The notes beneath the pieces were generated by a model. That model was not told the origin of the DNA and did not search any database. It was given only the letters and a program-made list of their open reading frames with translations. A stretch of 64,000 nt of DNA from Bacteroidia bacterium (GTDB lineage Bacteria; Bacteroidota; Bacteroidia; Cytophagales; Cyclobacteriaceae): positions 1 through 64,000 of the forward strand of contig JAUIAO010000015.1 of NCBI GenBank assembly GCA_030425425.1, given 5' to 3'. Position 1 is the stretch's first letter, and each line of letters begins with the position of its first letter. This document shows, piece by piece, positions 18,148 through 27,444 of the stretch. The position numbers and the translations under genes are program-made.

Positions 18148-20502
18148 TCAAACTTTTAAATTCTTGACCAATTTGGTTTTAAGTTCTGCCGGGTCAAAGG
18201 GCTTTGTGATATAATCATTCATGCCAGCAGCAAAGACCCTTTCCTGTACGGAAATTAAAGCGGAAGCAGTCAATGCTATAATTGGAATGGGGTTTTTATG
18301 TCCCCTGATTTCTGTAGCTGCTGTATAGCCATCCATTTCTGGCATCTGCAAATCCATCAGTATAATATCATAGCTATTATCCTCAGATCGAGCTACCGCT
18401 TCACGGCCATTTTTTGCTGTTTCTATCTCCATCCCCCAGCGGGTCAGAAACTGCGTGGCTACAAGGATATTCATTTCATTATCTTCTACCAACAAAACCC
18501 GCTTTCCGCTGAGTTTATGACCGTTTTCAATATCCTTTTTCTCGTTTGGTTTGATGATTTGCTGACCAATTCTAAATTCCTGTTCAAAAAATATCTTTGT
18601 CCCCTTTCCTTCGGCGCTTTCCAGTTTGATCTGAATATTTTGCAATTCCAACAATCTCTTGATGATAGATAGCCCCAGACCTGTGCCTCCAAACTCTCGC
18701 GTGGTGGATGAACTAGCTTGTGTAAACCTTTCGAAGACCATTACCTGCTTCTCTTTTGGTATGCCAATACCTGTGTCTTGTACTTCGAATCGCAGCGTCT
18801 TATGACTTGCTGTTGCACTTAACTTGGTCACACGAATAGTCACAGAGCCTTTCCTGGTAAACTTTATCGCATTATCCGTGAGATTGTTAATAATCTGAAT
18901 CATCCGCGTGCGATCAGTTATGATACTCTCCTTGATGGATGGATCAAATTCCAGGATCAGTTCAATACCCTTGTTTTCAGCTTTTGGTTTGTAGGAAGTA
19001 TAGATGCTGTTGACCAATTCAAACAAATCCGTGTCTAACTCTTCGAACTCCACGAATCCAGATTCCAATTTATTGTAGTCCAGGATATCATTAATCAACG
19101 CTGTAAGGTGCTCTGCCGAATACTTCAGTGAAACCAGATTATCCTTCTGATCTTGACGCGGCGCATCATCGAGCAAGAAATGAGAGATGCCCACTACAGC
19201 ATTTAGTGGCGTCCGAATCTCATGAGAGATCGTACTCAGAAACTCGGTTTTTGCGGCTACCGCCAGTTCCGCCTGCTCTTTGGCCTTTTTCAGAGAATTG
19301 GTGAACAAGAAAAAAAGTATCAATGACTGAAAAAAGAAAAATGCCAGATAACCTGTAAAATTGATAACCTCCAATTCTTGTGTAACTCCTACATAGATTA
19401 GAATATCATAAATAAAAACAGCCAAGACTACAGCAGTACTCATCAGCGCATAAAATGACCCTTCATATTGCGCACGATAGGCTCTCACGTATGTAATAGC
19501 AGCCAGTGCGATCGCCAATAGCAACATGGCCAGGTAAGGTTCAACAAGAAAAGAAAAAACGGAAACAGGGAAGAATATTGTCACCAATGCCAGAACACCG
19601 GAAATCGCCGCAAACAAATAAAATGGATTGAGTTTGTACCTAAAGGGATACAATGCATGTGTATAGAGTGCAAAAAACAGCGGAGGAATGAATAAAGACA
19701 AATATTCCAGTCGCAAAAACAACTGCCAATTCTGGTTCGGAGCAATTACGGTGATGACATAATCATCAGCTCCTATGATCCGGTAAGAAAACGTAAGGCA
19801 AAAAAGCGAAAAATAGATAGCAGAGTATTCATGCTGACCAAAAAAGAAAAGCCCCATGAAAAACAAACCTGTCATAATCAGAGTACCTGTCAACAATAGA
19901 TCATAAAATAGATCCTCTGAATAATTACCATCCAGAGTAACTTCATCACCTAGGTAAATTGGTTCTCTTGCACCTCCTTTTCTATGATGAAAATTGGAGA
20001 TTTGCATCACTATTTCCAGGGTATCAGAGGGCATGCTCGGTAAGTGAATTACTTTCGGAATCCACTGTGGCTTTGAGGATTGCTTGGTAGCGCCAACTTG
20101 CCCTCCAAAAGCAACGTGGTTTCCATTGACCCATATATCTGAAGCGGAGTAAACGTGCTTGATATACAATGCTATGTCAGGACGCTCAGTGGGTAGATAA
20201 ACCAGTAGTCGATAGGTAGCAAAACCAAAATTATCTAAAGAATCACCTTGCACAGTAACTCCTTTGTTCCACAGTTCAGGGAAAGGAAAGTAATCTGGTT
20301 TTATTCTTGGCCCAAACTCTTCAGGTTCTAACAATTTCCTCCAATAGAACTCCCATTCACCATTCAATGCGATTCTCGAAGACTCCAAAGAAGTGTTTGT
20401 AAGATCCAAAACGCCATACTGAATCTCCTCTGCCCTCAGTGCTATAGAGGACAAAAACATCAATCCGATAAATACTATATATCTCATGGTCATATAAGCC
20501 AT
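18148..20502 (-). CDS. 7TMR-DISM hybrid histidine kinase (copy 2)
   Basis: This 784-residue paralogue has the same layout: signal peptide (about 1-24), DISM sensor (LNGEWEFYWRKLLEPEEFG), seven helices, HisKA ([20 protein letters not shown]), HATPase and receiver ([14 protein letters not shown]). The kinase core is nearly identical to copy 1, while the sensor and helices differ much more, which suggests a shared output with different ligands. ATGs at 20502, 20493 and 20487 are all possible; 20502 is seven bases after the hldA stop, supporting co-transcription from the aminotransferase-hldA side. Confidence 0.92.
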   Translation of the reverse strand: MAYMTMRYIVFIGLMFLSSIALRAEEIQYGVLDLTNTSLESSRIALNGEWEFYWRKLLEPEEFGPRIKPDYFPFPELWNKGVTVQGDSLDNFGFATYRLLVYLPTERPDIALYIKHVYSASDIWVNGNHVAFGGQVGATKQSSKPQWIPKVIHLPSMPSDTLEIVMQISNFHHRKGGAREPIYLGDEVTLDGNYSEDLFYDLLLTGTLIMTGLFFMGLFFFGQHEYSAIYFSLFCLTFSYRIIGADDYVITVIAPNQNWQLFLRLEYLSLFIPPLFFALYTHALYPFRYKLNPFYLFAAISGVLALVTIFFPVSVFSFLVEPYLAMLLLAIALAAITYVRAYRAQYEGSFYALMSTAVVLAVFIYDILIYVGVTQELEVINFTGYLAFFFFQSLILFFLFTNSLKKAKEQAELAVAAKTEFLSTISHEIRTPLNAVVGISHFLLDDAPRQDQKDNLVSLKYSAEHLTALINDILDYNKLESGFVEFEELDTDLFELVNSIYTSYKPKAENKGIELILEFDPSIKESIITDRTRMIQIINNLTDNAIKFTRKGSVTIRVTKLSATASHKTLRFEVQDTGIGIPKEKQVMVFERFTQASSSTTREFGGTGLGLSIIKRLLELQNIQIKLESAEGKGTKIFFEQEFRIGQQIIKPNEKKDIENGHKLSGKRVLLVEDNEMNILVATQFLTRWGMEIETAKNGREAVARSEDNSYDIILMDLQMPEMDGYTAATEIRGHKNPIPIIALTASALISVQERVFAAGMNDYITKPFDPAELKTKLVKNLKV

Positions 20503-20509
20503 GAGTCTG

Positions 20510-21493
20510 TTACAATTGTAAACTCAAGGCTTCATTCATTAGCTGATCTCTGTCAATTGGAATCACACCTACTGTCTCACAGACAATCCCTCCACCTAAA
20601 TTAGCTAACTCAGCGATTAATCTCACCGGCAAACCAAGTGCTACTCCTAGTGAACTGATAGAAATGACTGTATCTCCAGCTCCTGAAACATCGGCAATCG
20701 ATCTTACTTTTGCTGGAATGACACCTTGCTGGTTTTGATCTGAATAAGCAATTCCACGATCTGACAATGTCACTAAGATACGTTCATGATGGCTTTTAAC
20801 TCTCCATTTTTCGATAAGTTGTATCAACTGACCGTCATCATTGCATTTTTCTCCTGTATTTTGAGCAAACTCCTTCAGATTTGGCTTGAATAATGCTGCC
20901 GATTGATAGTCAAAATAATGTCTGAATTTTGGGTCTACAGTAACCGGTATTTTATGTATTTTGGCAAGAGCTGTAATCTGGGAAATCACCTCGTTGCTTA
21001 ATACACCCTTGTCATAATCCTGGATAATAATCAAATCTATTTCACTCAGCATGGGTTTTACCTGACCCAATATTTGCCGAATCTCATCTTCTTTCAGATC
21101 AAAGTTGTCTTCCTGGTCAATACGCAGTATTTGCTTACCAGAAGACATAATCCGATGTTTTACAGTAGTCATTCGATGACTACTTTTTACTATTCCTGTA
21201 GATGATAAATTAGCCGAATGTAGAAGGTTTATAAATTCATGTCCTGAATGATCATCACCAACCACAGAACATAAAAAAGGTGATGCTCCCAGGGCTGCAA
21301 CATTTAATGCAACATTGGCGGCACCACCTAATCTTTTCTCTGTTTTTTGAACGTCAACCACCGGAACCGGAGCCTCAGGAGATAGTCTACTGACAGAACC
21401 GAATGTGTATTCGTCTATCATGACATCTCCAATAATCAGCACTCTTAGTTGCCGAAAAGCCTCAAAAATCTCACCGATGGTTTGGTAAACCAT
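20510..21493 (-). CDS. hldA: PfkB-family kinase, heptose-7-phosphate kinase type
   Basis: The 327-residue protein is closest to the kinase half of HldE. It has GDVMIDEYTFGSVSRLSPEA, PVPVVDVQKTEKRLGGAANV and the PfkB signature DVSGAGDTVIS, whose Asp is the catalytic base. HldE phosphorylates D-glycero-D-manno-heptose 7-phosphate for lipopolysaccharide core synthesis. The nucleotidyltransferase half is absent, so it resembles the stand-alone HldA form. It overlaps the aminotransferase stop by one base (TAATG). Substrate is inferred by similarity; another sugar kinase role is possible. Confidence 0.82.
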   Translation of the reverse strand: MVYQTIGEIFEAFRQLRVLIIGDVMIDEYTFGSVSRLSPEAPVPVVDVQKTEKRLGGAANVALNVAALGASPFLCSVVGDDHSGHEFINLLHSANLSSTGIVKSSHRMTTVKHRIMSSGKQILRIDQEDNFDLKEDEIRQILGQVKPMLSEIDLIIIQDYDKGVLSNEVISQITALAKIHKIPVTVDPKFRHYFDYQSAALFKPNLKEFAQNTGEKCNDDGQLIQLIEKWRVKSHHERILVTLSDRGIAYSDQNQQGVIPAKVRSIADVSGAGDTVISISSLGVALGLPVRLIAELANLGGGIVCETVGVIPIDRDQLMNEALSLQL

Positions 21494-22689
21494 TAAGAAA
21501 GTTTGGCCAAAGACTCTTTGATTCTGGCAATGGCTGTTTTCAATTCATCTACAGAAGCTGCATAAGACATTCTGATGCAATTAGGATCACCAAAAGCATC
21601 TCCAGTTACTACCGATACATTCGCATCTTCCAGAATGTACAAGCTCAGGTCTGTAGCGTTTGCTATCGTCTTACCATTCACACTCTTACCGAAATAGCTA
21701 CTAACATTAGGGAAGAAATAAAACGCACCACCTGGCATATTTACTTCCACGCCCGGGATTTCACTTAGCAATCCATGAACCATTTCCCTTCTGCTCCTAT
21801 ATTCTTTTACCATTTCGTAAGATGGCTCATAATCAGAGGTTAGTGCAGTTAGTGCAGCGCGTTGCGCAATGCTACAGTTGGCTGATGTGATCTGACCTTG
21901 TATTTTACTGGCAGCTTTAGCCAGCCAAAGTGGAGCACCAATATATCCAACTCTCCATCCAGTCATCGCAAAACCTTTCGCAAAACCATTGATAGTCACT
22001 GTGCGATCAATCATTCCATCTATGGCGCCTATACTGTAGTGCTTCTCACCGTAATTGATTAGCTCATATATTTCATCAGATAAGACTACAATATTCGGAT
22101 AGTCTTTCAGCACAGCAGCAATCTCTTCCAATTCTTCTTTGGTGAAAACCGAACCTGTAGGATTACAAGGAGAAGAAAAAATCAATGCTTTTGTCTTATC
22201 AGTAATAGCTGCTTTGAGTTGGGCTGCAGTCGGTTTGAATTCATTTTCAATTCCTCCTCCTACAAACACACACTTACCTTCTGCCAGTTCGACCAATGCA
22301 CTGTAACTCACCCAATATGGAGAAAATACAATCACTTCATCGCCCGGATCGAGCAGTGCTAAAAATGTGTTGGCAATAGACTGCTTAGCTCCATTGGATA
22401 CTACGATCTGATCAGGCGCATAATCAAGGTTGTTTTCTTTCTTGAACTTAGCGCTGATAGCTTCTCTCAAATCCAAATATCCATTTACCGGAGGATAGGC
22501 AAAATATTTACCCTCATCTATCGCCGCTTTGGCACCTTCCTGTATATGCTTTGGTGTTTTGAAATCAGGCTCTCCCAAGCTCAAACTTATAACATCAACC
22601 CCCTGCTGCTTTAGCTCACGTGCTTTTGCAGCCATAGCTAGAGTCGCTGACTCTGCCATGTTTTTGATACGCTCTGACCGTAAATCCAT
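21493..22689 (-). CDS. Class I PLP-dependent aminotransferase (aspartate type)
   Basis: The 398-residue protein has the fold-type I signatures: SLGEPDFKTPKHI, the aromatic YPPVNGYLDLREAIS, SSPCNPTGSVFTKEEL, the aspartate and tyrosine in VVLSDEIYELINY and the PLP lysine in GFAKGFAMTGWRVGYIG. It ends with the substrate-carboxylate Arg region CIRMSYA. It is most like bacterial aspartate aminotransferases (AspC/AAT of the Thermus type), which transfer amino groups between aspartate or glutamate and keto acids. It heads a minus-strand run of four genes that continues through hldA and the two kinases. Confidence 0.9.
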   Translation of the reverse strand: MDLRSERIKNMAESATLAMAAKARELKQQGVDVISLSLGEPDFKTPKHIQEGAKAAIDEGKYFAYPPVNGYLDLREAISAKFKKENNLDYAPDQIVVSNGAKQSIANTFLALLDPGDEVIVFSPYWVSYSALVELAEGKCVFVGGGIENEFKPTAAQLKAAITDKTKALIFSSPCNPTGSVFTKEELEEIAAVLKDYPNIVVLSDEIYELINYGEKHYSIGAIDGMIDRTVTINGFAKGFAMTGWRVGYIGAPLWLAKAASKIQGQITSANCSIAQRAALTALTSDYEPSYEMVKEYRSRREMVHGLLSEIPGVEVNMPGGAFYFFPNVSSYFGKSVNGKTIANATDLSLYILEDANVSVVTGDAFGDPNCIRMSYAASVDELKTAIARIKESLAKLS

Positions 22690-22741
22690 TATCTTTATTG
22701 TGTTTTAGCGGCAAAATTAATACAACAACACACCCCATCAA

Positions 22742-23791
22742 ATGAGAATATCTATCTATTTTATATTTTTTAGCGCCCTTTTTTTAAAATTTTTCAATAG
22801 TCATTCGCAAGAATCCAAAATCAAGTTTGGTGCATACGTGGATGCTTATTATGTCTACGACATCAGCAAGCCATTCAACAACTCGCGGCAGTACGTTACC
22901 CAGTACGACCGGCACAACGAATTCAACATCTCTCATGCAATCCTTTCTGGGACATTCGAAGATGAAAAAATTCGGGCAAACCTTGGATTACATACAGGAT
23001 CATATCCCATCAACAATTATAGCGCGGAGCCCAATACACTTTATCAAGCCATATATGAAGCTAATGCTGGTTATAAAATCTCCGAAAATGGCTGGCTTGA
23101 TGTAGGCATATTCGGTGGTCATTTTGGTTATGAAAGTGCACTGGCAATTGATCGTGAATTATATAGTCCCGCTTTAGCAACAGAGTATACACCCTACTAT
23201 CAAACAGGCGTTAGATACACGCATGATATCTCTGCTAGTACTCAGTTCAGAGTTGTAGTATTGAATGGATGGCAAAACATAGCTGAGACCAACGAACACA
23301 AATCTGTTGGGATTGCTATAGACCATTCGTTCACTGAAAAATTTTCCTTGAGTTATGGAAATTATTATGGAAATGAATCTATAGCCTCTTCAACAGACAA
23401 TTTTCGATTTCATAACAACTTACTTGTGAAAGTTGAACCCTCAAACAATCTAGCTCTGATTGGAGTGGTAGATTATACGACTGAATCGAATGCCAATAGC
23501 GATGCACTTTTTCTCACTGCAATTGGTAAATATGATTTCTCAGAAAAGTGGACGTTGGCTGGTAGATATGAGTACGTTTCGGACAAAGACGAAATCTTGA
23601 TCGAAAGCATCACTGATCAATTCGAAGTTCAAGTGATCAGCCTTTCTATGAACTATTCAGCAACCGAGAATGCATCCCTCAAAGTAGAATCCAAACTCTA
23701 CAGGGGTTCTGAAAAAATATTCTCCGGTACAGAAGGCATTGGTGATACCAACTTCATCATAAATGCAGGCATCATGATTCGGGTGGAATAA
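22742..23791 (+). CDS. Outer-membrane beta-barrel (porin-like) protein
   Basis: The 349-residue protein has an N-terminal signal sequence ending near SHSQE. Alternating strands suit a barrel (FGAYVDAYYVYDISKP, TEYTPYYQTGVRYTHDI, FRVVVLNGWQNI). It ends in the aromatic-free but strand-like INAGIMIRVE. It resembles the BBP2/porin-like proteins of Bacteroidota that show the motif of two aromatic-rich hairpins and a conserved LNGWQN near mid-length. The substrate is unknown. A bidirectional terminator immediately follows, and rpoD is convergent. Confidence 0.8.
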   Translation: MRISIYFIFFSALFLKFFNSHSQESKIKFGAYVDAYYVYDISKPFNNSRQYVTQYDRHNEFNISHAILSGTFEDEKIRANLGLHTGSYPINNYSAEPNTLYQAIYEANAGYKISENGWLDVGIFGGHFGYESALAIDRELYSPALATEYTPYYQTGVRYTHDISASTQFRVVVLNGWQNIAETNEHKSVGIAIDHSFTEKFSLSYGNYYGNESIASSTDNFRFHNNLLVKVEPSNNLALIGVVDYTTESNANSDALFLTAIGKYDFSEKWTLAGRYEYVSDKDEILIESITDQFEVQVISLSMNYSATENASLKVESKLYRGSEKIFSGTEGIGDTNFIINAGIMIRVE

Positions 23792-23792
23792 A

Positions 23793-23820
23793 AAATCCCG
23801 ACTTTTTTGAGCCGGGATTT
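23793..23820. terminator. Bidirectional terminator between barrel gene and rpoD
   Basis: AAATCCCG (23793-23800) and CGGGATTT (23813-23820) form an 8-bp stem with a 12-nt loop. On the minus strand the stem is followed by an unbroken T-run, so it is a strong terminator for rpoD. On the plus strand the T-run is short (TTT), so it probably serves the barrel gene too but less well. Confidence 0.85.
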
Positions 23821-23843
23821 GATATATGCTGTCAGCGCTAAGA

Positions 23844-24716
23844 TTAGTTAGCAACGAATTCTTTCAATCTTCTGTTTTTACCAGGCTCTCTCAATTTCTG
23901 AAGTGCCTTCTCTCGGATCTGGCGTACACGCTCACGGGTAAGCCCCATTGCGTCACCGATCTCTTCCAATGTGTAAGGATTATCATGACCAATACCGAAA
24001 CTCATCATGATCACTTCTCTTTCTCTTGCAGTTAATGTAGAAAGAGCTCTCAAAGTCTCTACTTTTAATGAATCGTTGAATACCAACTCACCATCAGTAG
24101 GACCAGTAGTCACGTTTTCCAATACATCAAGCAATGAACCAGACTCGTCCTCACCAAATGGAGCATCCATAGACATCTGCTTCACCTCAGCACCAAGCGT
24201 ATTTCTCACTTCGCTAGGCTTCATATCAAGAATATCTGCCAATTCTTCCTCTGTTGGCTCACGCTCAAACTGCTGCTCCAACTCAGCGTAAGCTCTCCTG
24301 ATTTGGTTGATTGCACCAGATTTGTTCATTGGCAAACGAACAATTCTAGACTGCTCTGCCAATGCTTGCATGATTGACTGACGAATCCACCATACTGCGT
24401 ACGAAATGAATTTGAAACCTTTCGTCTCATCAAATTTCTTTGCTGCCTTGATCAATCCTAAGTTTCCTTCATTGATCAGGTCATTCAATGGCAAACTCCT
24501 GTTCTGGTATTGCTTAGCTACAGATACCACAAATCTAAGGTTTGCTTTTACCAATTTTTCAAGAGCCAGTTCGTCACCTTCACGGATTCTCTTTGCCAAT
24601 GTTACTTCCTCATCAGGAGTAATCATAGGCACGTTACTTACTTCAGTAAAGTACTTTTCGAGCGTGTGGCTTTCTCGCCTGTTGGTGATCGACTGTGTAA
24701 TCTTGAGTTGACGCAT
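23844..24716 (-). CDS. rpoD: Housekeeping sigma factor RpoD/SigA (short Bacteroidota form)
   Basis: The 290-residue protein is a primary sigma factor without region 1.1. Region 1.2 (about 17-50, SHTLEKYFTEVSNVP) leads to region 2 (NLRFVVSVAKQYQNRSLPLNDLINEGNLGLIKAAKKFD, then FKFISYAVWWIRQSIMQALAEQSR). Region 3 and region 4 follow, with the -33-binding helix-turn-helix TLEEIGDAMGLTRERVRQIREKALQKL. It directs transcription from the TAnnTTTG-type promoters of this phylum. The length is typical for Bacteroidota primary sigma factors. The gene ends in a strong terminator and probably has its own promoter in the 346-bp upstream gap. Confidence 0.96.
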   Translation of the reverse strand: MRQLKITQSITNRRESHTLEKYFTEVSNVPMITPDEEVTLAKRIREGDELALEKLVKANLRFVVSVAKQYQNRSLPLNDLINEGNLGLIKAAKKFDETKGFKFISYAVWWIRQSIMQALAEQSRIVRLPMNKSGAINQIRRAYAELEQQFEREPTEEELADILDMKPSEVRNTLGAEVKQMSMDAPFGEDESGSLLDVLENVTTGPTDGELVFNDSLKVETLRALSTLTAREREVIMMSFGIGHDNPYTLEEIGDAMGLTRERVRQIREKALQKLREPGKNRRLKEFVAN

Positions 24717-25063
24717 ATGTTTGCTTTATTAGTAAATTTTGATGTCTTTAATCCAATGAACTTTTGAATATAATAATTTCAAAAAAAGATATCAAAGAAC
24801 CGCGAAATTAATTACAAATTACTTACCGTTCAAAAAATCAATGAATTAATCTATTAGCCTATTAAAAACCAGACTATTAGGCATTTAGTTTCATATCACC
24901 CCATATTTTCTACAGTTAGCGCTCCTGAGGTGATCTTATAGTTCATTCCACTGCCCTAATCGCCTTTTTACCCTATTACAGGATTTTACAGACCAAATCG
25001 AAATTCCTAAATAAAATGCAACGTTACAACGATTAATAAAAAAACTGAGTCATTGTCAGTAAC
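24717..25063. other. Intergenic region between divergent rpoD and TonB receptor genes
   Basis: The 347-bp AT-rich gap must hold promoters for both genes, but I see no exact TAnnTTTG box with a good -33 element for either. Small features are the repeated CTATTAG around 24851-24889 and a weak pairing of ATCACC with GGTGAT around 24894-24940. The octamer CATTGTCAGTAACTTGTCAG (two TTGTCAG units near 25051-25070) directly precedes the receptor start. Nothing here is coding. Confidence 0.45.
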
Positions 25064-27439
25064 TTGTCAGTACCTAAAATCAAAGCCTTGACTAAATACC
25101 TTTTTTCAGTCCTGATTGTTCTTGGTATACTCCAATCAGCACAATCACAAAATTACACGCTCAGCGGATTCATTCGAGATCAATCAACCGGAGAAAACCT
25201 GATTGGCGCCACCATTCTGGAACCCAATAAATATCAGGGAACCATTTCAAATGCGTTCGGATTCTATTCCCTCACTTTACCAGGAGATTCTTACACTATT
25301 AGGTTTTCATTCGTTGGTTACCAGCCAGTAGAAATGACCGTAGATCTTAAAGAGAACCTAACGCTTAATGTCAACCTAACCCCTGGAACCGCACTGGAAG
25401 AAGTAGTAATCACGGCCGAGGAAAGCATTGAAATGACACCACGAATGAGCACAATTGATGTTCCTATCGAGCAAATCAAAGCACTTCCTGTACTCATGGG
25501 AGAAACAGATTTGCTCAAATCCCTTCAACTGCTCCCTGGGATACAAGGTGGCACAGAGGGATCTAGTGGCATATATGTGAGAGGAGGAGGTCCGGATCAA
25601 AATCTTATTTTATTAGATGGAGTGCCAGTTTATAATGTTTCACACTTATTTGGATTCTTTTCTGTCTTTAATCCGGATGCAATCAATCAATTATCTGTAG
25701 TAAAAGGTGGTTTCCCTGCTAGATACGGAGGCCGGTTATCATCAGTAATTGACATCAATATGAGAGAGGGAAATAATCAGAAACTTCACGGTGAAGGTGC
25801 GATTGGAATCATTGCTTCCAAGCTTTCTTTAGATGGCCCAATTGGAAAAGATAAAAAAACGACTTTTATCGTTTCCGGTAGACGGACTTACATCGATTTA
25901 TTGACACGCCCTATTATCAAAGCCCAGTCAGATGGGGAAGCCAGTGGCGGATATTACTTCTATGATTTCAATGCGAAAATCAACCGAACAATATCTGAAA
26001 AGGATCGAATCTACCTGAGCTTCTATAATGGAAAAGACAAAGCTTTCGCAAGAGATAATTATGACTATACATATGATGGCAGTGACTACCAATATGTTGA
26101 AGAGTTTTCAGAGTTCGGTTTGAATTGGGGAAATACCATCTCTGCATTGAGATGGAATCACGTTTTCAACCCGCAGCTTTTTGCTAATCTCACCGGCACG
26201 TATAGTAAGTACAAATTCAGGATATTTAGCGAATATGAAACCATCACACATTTCCGAGATAGCGTGGAAAACGATCAGGAAGCGATCGAATACTTTTCTG
26301 GGATCGATGACCTGGGATTAAAACTTGACTTTGATTATCTACCATCTCCGAATCATAGCATTAAAGCCGGGATCAATGCTATCCACCATCAATTCAACCC
26401 TGGAATATTTGGATTTGAAACCAATCAGGAAGGCACCAATGACACGGTAATAGGCGGACAAAAAACCTATGCTGTAGAACTGGCAACTTACATCGAAGAT
26501 GATATTAAGCTTTCAGAGCAGCTTAGAGCCAATATAGGTCTGCATTACTCATCTTTCCTGGTCAATGAAAAATACTATGATGGCTTGCAGCCCAGGGTAT
26601 CAGCAAGATATCTGATGAATAACAATCTGGCACTGAAGGGTTCTTTTGCCACTATGGTTCAATACATCCATTTGCTAACGAATGGTGGGCTGGGTTTGCC
26701 AACAGACCTTTGGGTACCAGCAACGGATCGTGTAAAACCTCAAAGAAGCTGGCAAGCTGCGTTTGGTGCGGCTCGAACATTTGGCGGCATAGAAACGAGC
26801 CTGGAGGTTTATTACAAAGAAATGAGCGGATTGATAGAGTATAAAGATGGTTCATCATTTTTCAATCTCGGGTCTGACTGGCAAGACAAAGTGGCCAGTG
26901 GCACCGGAAATAGCTACGGAATGGAATTGCTTTTCCAGAAAAAAACCGGGCAACTATCCGGATGGATAGGATATACTTTATCGTGGACCAATCGTCAATT
27001 TGAAGCAATCAACTTTGGCAGAGAATTTCCCTACAAGTATGACAGAAGACATGACATCAGCGTAGTAGGAGTTTACCAGGTTTCAAAGGACTTCTCGATC
27101 TCTGCTACCTGGGTGTATGGTACGGGCAGTGCCATGACATTACAATTGGGCGAGTATGAGGGCAATTCGGACGAGTGGTACAGACAAACCATTACCAGAT
27201 ACTCTGATAGAAATGACTTCAGGATGAGAGACTACCATCGGATGGACATAGGGTTCACCTGGGACAAACCGAAAGGCAAATTTGAGCGATCATGGTCTCT
27301 GGGTGCTTACAACCTGTACAACAGAAAGAATCCATTTTTCTATGATCTGCAAGAGAACTATTCATCTGGTAAAAAACAATTTGTCCAATACAGCCTCTTC
27401 CCTATATTACCTTACCTGCGATATAGCTTTAAATTCTAA
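25064..27439 (+). CDS. TonB-dependent outer-membrane receptor with regulatory-like domain
   Basis: The 791-residue protein has a signal peptide (cleavage near QSAQSQ). A CarboxypepD_reg-like domain of about 85 residues follows (YTLSGFIRDQSTGENLIGAT), then the TonB box region and plug (VVITAEESIEMTPRMSTIDVP, GIYVRGGGPDQNLILLDGVPV). A beta-barrel ends in FPILPYLRYSFKF with a terminal aromatic residue. It takes up an unknown ligand, probably with the DUF4249 lipoprotein five bases downstream. No ATG exists before the signal peptide, so translation must begin at TTG (25064, or 25088 if shorter). TonB/ExbBD energy components are not in the window. Confidence 0.92.
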   Translation: MSVPKIKALTKYLFSVLIVLGILQSAQSQNYTLSGFIRDQSTGENLIGATILEPNKYQGTISNAFGFYSLTLPGDSYTIRFSFVGYQPVEMTVDLKENLTLNVNLTPGTALEEVVITAEESIEMTPRMSTIDVPIEQIKALPVLMGETDLLKSLQLLPGIQGGTEGSSGIYVRGGGPDQNLILLDGVPVYNVSHLFGFFSVFNPDAINQLSVVKGGFPARYGGRLSSVIDINMREGNNQKLHGEGAIGIIASKLSLDGPIGKDKKTTFIVSGRRTYIDLLTRPIIKAQSDGEASGGYYFYDFNAKINRTISEKDRIYLSFYNGKDKAFARDNYDYTYDGSDYQYVEEFSEFGLNWGNTISALRWNHVFNPQLFANLTGTYSKYKFRIFSEYETITHFRDSVENDQEAIEYFSGIDDLGLKLDFDYLPSPNHSIKAGINAIHHQFNPGIFGFETNQEGTNDTVIGGQKTYAVELATYIEDDIKLSEQLRANIGLHYSSFLVNEKYYDGLQPRVSARYLMNNNLALKGSFATMVQYIHLLTNGGLGLPTDLWVPATDRVKPQRSWQAAFGAARTFGGIETSLEVYYKEMSGLIEYKDGSSFFNLGSDWQDKVASGTGNSYGMELLFQKKTGQLSGWIGYTLSWTNRQFEAINFGREFPYKYDRRHDISVVGVYQVSKDFSISATWVYGTGSAMTLQLGEYEGNSDEWYRQTITRYSDRNDFRMRDYHRMDIGFTWDKPKGKFERSWSLGAYNLYNRKNPFFYDLQENYSSGKKQFVQYSLFPILPYLRYSFKF

Positions 27440-27444
27440 TCACC

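Noticed and set aside
23813-23863. Possible small RNA between the barrel gene and rpoD
   Set aside because: The only structure is the shared terminator stem; no promoter or extra fold is seen.
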